NCBI GenBank assembly: GCA_024275555.1
Contig: JAJRYW010000648.1
Location: forward strand, 1-18,475
DNA length: 18,475 nucleotides
Reading direction: 5' to 3'
Source of the DNA: Calditrichota bacterium
Lineage (GTDB): Bacteria > Calditrichota > Calditrichia > RBG-13-44-9 > J075
Shown one piece after another: positions 14,545 through 18,475 of the stretch; position 1 is the first letter of the stretch; each line of letters begins with the position of its first letter. Position numbers and translations under genes: made by a program. The notes beneath the pieces are model-generated. The model saw only the letters and a list, made by a program, of their open reading frames with translations. It ran no database searches and was not told the DNA's origin.

Positions 14545-15264
14545 CTATTTGCCAAAACCGCCGCTGCGTTGCCGGGCGCCGCTCATTCGGCTGCGCCGGG
14601 TGCGCTGTTTCAGCTTTTCCCGGAAGGATTGCTTGCGCAGCCTCTCTTTGGCCAGGCGACGCTCAAAAAAGGATTTATTGGTCTGCTTTGTGGCCGAGCC
14701 GTAAGTGCCGTATTGTTTGTTGCGGCCGAAAAAAGGTCGCCTTTCCGAGCGATATCGCCGATAATCGTTCCAGTCGGAACGGTAGACGGGGCGGTTGAAC
14801 ATTCCGAAGAGCTGGCTCATCAGGGCGTATTTGCCGTAAAACTCCCAAAACGAGTTGCCGCGCGAGTCATTTTGCCAGCGACCGTATTGAGGATTTCCGA
14901 CATACTGGTAGCCGGGAGGATATTGTACATCGGCAATTTTTCCATCGGGGGTTTTAGAGACCAGCACCATGCCTAAAAACGGTTCGTACTTGCGATATTC
15001 TTTCTCCGACACTTTTAGCCAATCGGTAATATCGCTGATGTAAACCAGGCTGTCGCCCTCTTTCTGAGCGTAAACAGTCTTATAGCGATGGTAGTAGTTG
15101 CTAAAAAAATTTCCTTCTTCTTTCATGTCTTCCAAAATGATGGAGAATTCCGGGTATTGGCTTAATTCCTGTTTGAGCCGTTCCACGGGAGAGGAACTGC
15201 CGCAGCCGGCCAGGGCCAGAAACAGGCCCACAAGTAATCCTGAAAAAAGTAATTTCTTCACCAT
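14545..15264 (-). CDS. Lipoprotein with strongly basic C-terminal tail
   Basis: 239 residues. Residues 1-20 are a lipoprotein signal peptide (VKKLLFSGLLVGLFLALAG) with lipobox LAGC and C21 as the lipidated residue; the next residue is Gly, so retention in the inner membrane by an Asp+2 signal is not indicated. A middle domain (about 28-125) has the wording YKTVYA, DITDWLKVSEKEYRKYEPFLGMVL and YPPGYQYVGNPQYGRW. The last ~75 residues are very rich in Arg, Lys, Tyr and Ser and end in RQRSGGFGK. The position after DUF4178 and before DUF350, and the S-G-G-F-G ending, recall E. coli YjfM/YgiB (DUF1190), but I cannot confirm that family. SD GAGGGA precedes the ATG. Confidence 0.75.
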   Translation of the reverse strand: MVKKLLFSGLLVGLFLALAGCGSSSPVERLKQELSQYPEFSIILEDMKEEGNFFSNYYHRYKTVYAQKEGDSLVYISDITDWLKVSEKEYRKYEPFLGMVLVSKTPDGKIADVQYPPGYQYVGNPQYGRWQNDSRGNSFWEFYGKYALMSQLFGMFNRPVYRSDWNDYRRYRSERRPFFGRNKQYGTYGSATKQTNKSFFERRLAKERLRKQSFREKLKQRTRRSRMSGARQRSGGFGK

Positions 15265-15295
15265 TGATCCCTCACATTAATGGTTGCGTTCCGAT

Positions 15296-15856
15296 TTAGG
15301 CGAGATTTGATTTGCTTCCGGGAAGGATATTGCTGAATTGATACTCTTCTACGTAAATACCTTCCGAGGCCTCGAATTCGTCTTCATCCCACTGCTCGAT
15401 GGTCACAAAGGATTCGTCATCTTCATCAACAAAGGTCCAACTGATAAGCCCGACCCCTTCCCCTTTGCCGTCCTGGTAAAAATGAACCGGCCCGGATTCA
15501 TCCAGGTAATAGGTTTTACCCTTCACCACAATTTGGTTCGGCGGGTCCTCATTTTCTTTGATATACCGGGTGATATTTCCTTCGATGGCGCCAATGGGGA
15601 TTTTTTTGCTGAGCGTCCACTCCACCTCGTCATCCTCGCTGCGCTCCAGGTAGCATTTCTCCCGCCCGGAGGTCAGTTCCCATTCTTCGCCCCAATATCC
15701 CTCGCCGTAATCATAGCGGTTGTACCCGGTAACTTCCCAGGTCTTCATGTCATAATCGACATAGTAGCCGACCTTTAGCTTGGCCAGTGTCAGATCGTGG
15801 AGCGGATCAAAATCATCCTCTTCCCGGCGGCCCTTAAATTTATCAAACAAGCCCAT
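15296..15856 (-). CDS. DUF4178 (YjfK-like) protein
   Basis: 186 residues from an ATG (MGLFDKFKG) with GGGAG eight bases upstream; the frame extends 25 codons further upstream without an SD, so that start is rejected. It is acidic, with no signal peptide or membrane helix. Two beta-rich repeats can be seen: LTLAKLKVGYYVDYDMKTWEVTG with EEWELTSGREKCYLERSEDDE, then NQIVVKGKTYYLDESGPVHF with ISWTFVDEDDESFVTIEQWDE. The L-x-(V/P)-G-x-x-V-x-Y-x-x-x-x-W-x-V-x-G pattern is that of DUF4178, a domain repeatedly found in operons with PspA, DUF350 and SpeE-like genes. Its biochemical role is unknown; a cytoplasmic adaptor for the membrane proteins of this operon is an inference. It follows pspA by 92 bases. 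Confidence 0.82.
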   Translation of the reverse strand: MGLFDKFKGRREEDDFDPLHDLTLAKLKVGYYVDYDMKTWEVTGYNRYDYGEGYWGEEWELTSGREKCYLERSEDDEVEWTLSKKIPIGAIEGNITRYIKENEDPPNQIVVKGKTYYLDESGPVHFYQDGKGEGVGLISWTFVDEDDESFVTIEQWDEDEFEASEGIYVEEYQFSNILPGSKSNLA

Positions 15857-15948
15857 TAACGTGTCTCCCGGATTATAAGTTGCCGTACAATGTTGAAGGT
15901 GAATCCCGCATAAATATAGAAGCCTGGACAACCGGAATCAAGACAATG

Positions 15949-16650
15949 CTAAGGCTTCCGGCCTTTCTGCTTTTTCTTAAGTTTCTGCAATGCTTCCTGA
16001 ACCGCTTTTTCCCGCAGTTCCGTTTCCAGCTTTTTCTCCGGATCGGGCTGGGATTGGGAGAGGGATTCCAGGGCCTCGGCTTCCGCTTCCATCTCCAGTA
16101 CTTTTTCCTGGTAGCGTTCCAGGTCGGTCAGATGCTCTTCGGCGCGGGCAAAGACCTGCTCGGCCCCTTCTGTGGATGGGTGTAAATGTTGCTGGACGGT
16201 TAATTTTGCCCGGGCCAAATGTTTACGGCGGATGATCTCTTCCTTTTTGCGCCGGGCGGTTTGCACCTGATCTTCCAGGCTGGCTAAGCTTTCTTTCATT
16301 TGCTCGGTCAGTTTGATAGCTTCCCGGTGCTCATCCTGCAACCGCCCGCAGCGGGTTTCCTGATCAAGTTTCTTTGCCAACAGATCCCGCGCCAGCGTTT
16401 CATTCCCGTGTTCCAGCGCCTGGCCGGCCTGCTTTTCCAACTCCTCCTGGCGGCGTTGGCAGAGTTCTATCTTTTTCTCCAACAACTTCTGCTGACTCAC
16501 CGCTTTGTGGGTTTCCCGGCGGAGTTCGATGATGCTCTCCTCCATATCCCGGATGATCTGGCGCACCATTACTTCCGGGTCTTCCGCTTTGTCCAGAAGC
16601 TGGTGCACATTGGCTGTGACGAGTTTCGATACGCGTTGTATGATTGTCAT
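15949..16650 (-). CDS. pspA: PspA (phage shock protein A / IM30 family)
   Basis: 233 residues, the usual PspA length. It starts with the membrane-binding amphipathic helix (TIIQRVSKLVTANVHQLLD), followed by the signature AEDPEVMVRQIIRDMEESI (residues 22-40). Long coiled-coil helices run to about 185, and a charged Lys/Glu tail ends in KKKQKGRKP. PspA assembles into ESCRT-III-like rods on the inner membrane after stress and, in enterobacteria, holds PspF inactive in unstressed cells. The gene is second in the operon behind the sigma-54 promoter, 27 bases after the 130-aa protein, with SD AGGAGG. No PspB or PspC is encoded in the window, so stress sensing must work through other partners here. 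Confidence 0.95.
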   Translation of the reverse strand: MTIIQRVSKLVTANVHQLLDKAEDPEVMVRQIIRDMEESIIELRRETHKAVSQQKLLEKKIELCQRRQEELEKQAGQALEHGNETLARDLLAKKLDQETRCGRLQDEHREAIKLTEQMKESLASLEDQVQTARRKKEEIIRRKHLARAKLTVQQHLHPSTEGAEQVFARAEEHLTDLERYQEKVLEMEAEAEALESLSQSQPDPEKKLETELREKAVQEALQKLKKKQKGRKP

Positions 16651-16677
16651 GACGACCTCCTGATCGATGTGATCGGG

Positions 16678-17070
16678 TTAAATGATTTGTTCGACGGTTA
16701 CACCGTTCTCTCCGAAGTAAATCAACACCCCGGATGACAACGATTGATAATGGACAAATTCGCGGAGAACCGCTCGCGCATGTTCCGAAATGGAGCCGCT
16801 GCCGGCGAATACGGCCAATCCCTCATAGCACTTAAGATATTCGGGATGAACTTCCCGGCGCAGTTGCTCCGGCAGGTTGCCCGGAAGATAGGCGTGTTCA
16901 AAACGCACCGGTTTATTCTTCAGCTCTTTTTGCAGTTCCCGGAAATATTGCGCAGCAGAGGCCCTGCCGCCTAACCGATCAAAAACATGGTGCGCAGCCC
17001 GGGCGGTTAATAGCGTCTCTGCGATGATGATTTGATGCGCTTGTTCGGATTGCTGTGCGTGTTGAATCAT
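16678..17070 (-). CDS. Unrecognised 130-aa protein, first gene behind the sigma-54 promoter
   Basis: 130 residues, soluble, without a signal peptide or membrane segment. It begins with Gln- and His-rich helix (IQHAQQSEQAHQIIIAETLLTARAAHHVFDRLGG), has a charged middle (FRELQKELKNKPVRFEHAY), and ends in what look like strands (GVLIYFGENGVTVEQII). I recognise no family. It is clearly real: SD AGGAGGAG lies upstream, a sigma-54 promoter sits about 35 bases before the ATG, and pspA follows after 27 bases. As the first gene of a PspF-type regulon it may be an adaptor or sensor that replaces PspB/PspC, but nothing in the sequence proves this. Confidence 0.8.
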   Translation of the reverse strand: MIQHAQQSEQAHQIIIAETLLTARAAHHVFDRLGGRASAAQYFRELQKELKNKPVRFEHAYLPGNLPEQLRREVHPEYLKCYEGLAVFAGSGSISEHARAVLREFVHYQSLSSGVLIYFGENGVTVEQII

Positions 17071-17080
17071 TCGTTTTCTG

Positions 17081-17198
17081 CACTCCTCCTGTTAATGATC
17101 TCACACACTATCATTGGCAAAGACGGCGCCAATGTTAAAAACTATATTTTATGAGGTTTTTTGCCGGGCTTGTTGGTGTTTTACGCCAGGAGGAGGTG
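17081..17198 (-). promoter_or_regulatory. SD and complementary anti-SD stretch around the psp promoter
   Basis: In the minus-strand transcript, CTCCTCCTG (17195-17187) is exactly complementary to CAGGAGGAG (17091-17083), the SD of the 130-aa gene; after one bulged base, CAC/GUG adds three pairs. The anti-SD lies between the pspF stop and the sigma-54 promoter, so a transcript begun at about 17105 lacks it while read-through from pspF contains it. This would let only promoter-derived mRNA be translated freely. Inference from base pairing alone. Confidence 0.35.
17114..17132 (-). promoter_or_regulatory. Sigma-54 (-24/-12) promoter of the psp operon
   Basis: On the minus strand the sequence reads TTGGCGCCGTCTTTGCCAA. 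TGGC and TTGC are separated by seven bases, the exact spacing of the sigma-54 consensus TGGCAC-N5-TTGC, with the invariant GG and GC present. The start site would be near 17105, giving a leader of about 35 bases before the 130-aa gene. The activator needed by such a promoter, a PspF homologue, is encoded immediately upstream. Confidence 0.85.
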
Positions 17199-17200
17199 AT

Positions 17201-17686
17201 TTACACCATGAATTCATCCAGCCGGTATTTTTTGTAGTAGTGCCGGAACTGATCGTAACTCATCCCCAGTTTCTGCGCTGCGGCGCGTTGATTCCCCTGG
17301 CAATCTTTGAGAGCGGTTAGCAGCAGGTTCTTTTCATACGCTTTAACGCGTTCATAAAAATTGCCCCGAATCGGGTCGACCGAGGTGATCTCTATGGGAA
17401 GCTCGGAAGCGTGGATTACACCGTCTTCATCGGAAATATAGAGCCGCTCGATGACGTTTTTCAGTTGACGGATGTTGCCCGGCCAGTGGTAAGCGGTTAA
17501 TTCTTTGATGGCGCTGGAGGTGAATTGTTTGGGCTCCAGGTTGGGGATTTCCCGGTGCAGTTGCCGGATAAAAAACTCGATTAAAGCGGGGATGTCTTCC
17601 CGGCGTTTGCGCAGCGGCGGGATGGTCAGTTCCGCGAATGAGAGCCGGTCGTACAGGTCCGGCAGAAACTCGCCCTGGCGCATCAT
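17201..17686 (-). CDS. pspF: PspF-like sigma-54 activator, C-terminal part (after an in-frame stop)
   Basis: 161 codons that continue, in the same frame, the AAA+ domain of the segment at 17687-18166; a TAA separates the two. It starts MMRQGEFLPDLYDRLSF, the standard continuation after the sensor I region in sigma-54 activators, then has LTIPPLRKRREDIPALIEFF, YHWPGNIRQLKNVIER (sensor II Arg) and a Fis-type helix-turn-helix at the end (GNQRAAAQKLGMSYDQFRHYYKKYRL). This HTH is very close to that of E. coli PspF. Two ATGs follow the TAA at once, so reinitiation could in theory make a separate fragment, but no good SD precedes them. A fragment without the Walker A part would bind DNA but not activate. 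Joined to the upstream part it makes a 320-residue PspF, compared with 325 in E. coli. Confidence 0.9.
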   Translation of the reverse strand: MMRQGEFLPDLYDRLSFAELTIPPLRKRREDIPALIEFFIRQLHREIPNLEPKQFTSSAIKELTAYHWPGNIRQLKNVIERLYISDEDGVIHASELPIEITSVDPIRGNFYERVKAYEKNLLLTALKDCQGNQRAAAQKLGMSYDQFRHYYKKYRLDEFMV

Positions 17687-18166
17687 TTATTCCAGGTCGG
17701 CGTTGGTGGCGGCAATAATCCGCACATTTACTTCGATGGTGCGCACCCCTCCCAGCCGCTCGAACTTTTGATACTCGATGACCCGCAGCAATTTTTCCTG
17801 CACGGAACGACTCATATTGGCCACCTCATCCAGAAAAAGGGCGCCGTTGTGGGCCAGTTCCAGCTTGCCCGGCTGGGCGTCTACAGCCCCGGTGTAAGCG
17901 CCTTTTTCCCGGCCAAACATTTCGGCGACAAAGAGGTCCTCCTGGAAGGCGGCGCAGTTTACCACCACATAAGTGTCCTTCGGCAAGCCGCTCTCCTGGT
18001 GGATGTAGCGGGCCAGCAGTTCTTTGCCGGTGCCGCGCTCCCCGCGAATTAAAATGGGGCGGGGAATCTTGGCCAAAAGCCGGGCCTCTTCCAGCAACTT
18101 CCGGAAGGCCGGGCTCTGCCCGATCCCGGCGCTGATCGGAGAGGTCTCGGTAGCTGAAGCACTCAT
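17687..18166 (-). CDS. pspF: PspF-like sigma-54 activator, N-terminal AAA+ part (ends at an in-frame TAA)
   Basis: 159 codons from ATG (MSASATETSPISAGIG) to a TAA at 17689-17687. It has no receiver, GAF or PAS domain, as in PspF, whose AAA+ module starts almost at the N-terminus. Visible are Walker A (GERGTGKE), VVVNCAAF, the sigma-54 contact loop GAYTGA (Tyr in place of the common Phe of GAFTGA), Walker B (GALFLDEVA), EKLLRVIEYQKFERLGG and sensor I (IIAATNADLE). The TAA stands where E. coli PspF has Ala in ATNADLP-A-MV, and a single base change of CAA, GAA or AAA would create it. A TTG start at 18238 would overlap the predicted promoter, so the ATG is chosen; its SD is weak. Either a genuine nonsense mutation, a sequencing error, or rare recoding. 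Confidence 0.9.
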   Translation of the reverse strand: MSASATETSPISAGIGQSPAFRKLLEEARLLAKIPRPILIRGERGTGKELLARYIHQESGLPKDTYVVVNCAAFQEDLFVAEMFGREKGAYTGAVDAQPGKLELAHNGALFLDEVANMSRSVQEKLLRVIEYQKFERLGGVRTIEVNVRIIAATNADLE

Positions 18167-18205
18167 AAATTCTCGCTGATTTTGTTTTCTGGTTATGGAC
18201 TCACA

Positions 18206-18234
18206 TCTATAAACTGCCGGTCTTTTTATCGCAA
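18206..18234 (-). promoter_or_regulatory. Sigma-70-type promoter of pspF
   Basis: On the minus strand TTGCGA (18234-18229), a 17-base spacer and TATAGA (18211-18206) form a good -35/-10 pair. The start site would be near 18199, about 33 bases before the ATG at 18166. A constitutive housekeeping promoter for the activator is what is known for pspF in enterobacteria. Confidence 0.5.
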
Positions 18235-18342
18235 CCAACGCACTAAAGTTGCCGGGCGGTTTCTTATTAGACCTTATTACCTTTTAAAGAACTGTAATTA
18301 TTAACCTTAAAAAACCACTGTCATTTCGAACTCCAGGGGCGG

Positions 18343-18431
18343 AGAGAGAAATCTGTGCGTATTCGACAGTAAATTTGCTGAAACAATTGTAAATTAAAGA
18401 TAAAGTTTTGAGTGTTAACAGATTTCTCTCT
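18343..18431. repeat. Inverted repeat in the right-hand intergenic region
   Basis: AGAGAGAAATCTGT (18343-18356) and ACAGATTTCTCTCT (18418-18431) are perfect 14-bp inverted copies around a 61-base AT-rich spacer. The left arm is preceded by GTCATTTCGAA, the wording of a common intergenic repeat (TGTCATTTCGA...GAGAAATCT) in Bacteroidota-like genomes. No gene is supported between 18239 and the window end; the frames here run through the repeat. Confidence 0.65.
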
Positions 18432-18475
18432 TCGTTCGTGGCAACGCCATCCCGCGCCAATGCCAACGGCGCCAC

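Noticed and set aside
8832..16650. Recent duplication of pspA
   Set aside because: The two PspA proteins differ through most of their length and match different subfamilies (PspA-like and YjfJ-like), so they are old paralogues.
17187..17237. A + strand SD (AGGAGGTGAT) followed by ATG at 17208 and a 9-codon frame
   Set aside because: The frame is tiny and lies antisense to the end of pspF. The same bases are better explained as the CU-rich stretch of the minus-strand transcript; a leader peptide cannot be excluded but nothing supports it.
17687..17689. Recoding of TAA as a sense codon
   Set aside because: All other genes in the window end normally at TAA, TAG or TGA and no known bacterial code reads TAA as sense. 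Mutation or sequencing error is simpler.

Overview
The window most likely comes from an uncultured bacterium of the Fibrobacterota-Chlorobiota-Bacteroidota (FCB) side of the tree, something like Calditrichota, KSB1 or Marinimicrobia. The best clue is the large secreted protein at 654-3068, which ends in a YPNPFNPSTTIEY-type FlgD-Ig/T9SS-like C-terminal domain. GC-rich genes with good Shine-Dalgarno (SD) sites alternate with AT-rich intergenic DNA full of palindromes, which fits these lineages. The phylum is an inference, not proven by anything seen here.

Left part (1-8775), unrelated single genes. The 3' end of a probable PIN-domain toxin is followed by a Phd/YefM antitoxin. Next come a palindrome-rich 345-bp gap, a secreted BNR-repeat protein (minus strand), a 750-bp gap with several hairpin repeats, and a small secreted barrel-like protein (minus strand). 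The last two genes are divergent from it: a glycerate 2-kinase and a secreted M23 metallopeptidase, the latter closed by a rho-independent terminator.

Right part (8832-18238, all minus strand), an expanded phage-shock-protein (Psp) envelope-stress island. In transcription order it holds a PspF-like sigma-54 activator, a canonical -24/-12 promoter, an unrecognised 130-aa protein, PspA, a DUF4178 protein, a basic-tailed lipoprotein, a duplicated DUF350 membrane protein and a membrane-anchored spermidine-synthase-like enzyme. After a 438-bp gap with a nested inverted repeat come a 2TM-RCK K+ channel, a J-domain protein, a YbjN-like protein and a second PspA (YjfJ-like). The set resembles the E. 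coli yjfIJKLM genes merged with pspF/pspA. The likely theme is sensing and repairing inner-membrane damage, with links to polyamines and K+ flux.

The most striking oddity is that pspF carries an in-frame TAA exactly inside its AAA+ domain, although the sequence on both sides is well conserved and in the same frame. A second is that the first gene of the island has its SD complementary to a CU-rich stretch lying upstream of the sigma-54 start site, so only read-through transcripts from pspF would contain the masking sequence.
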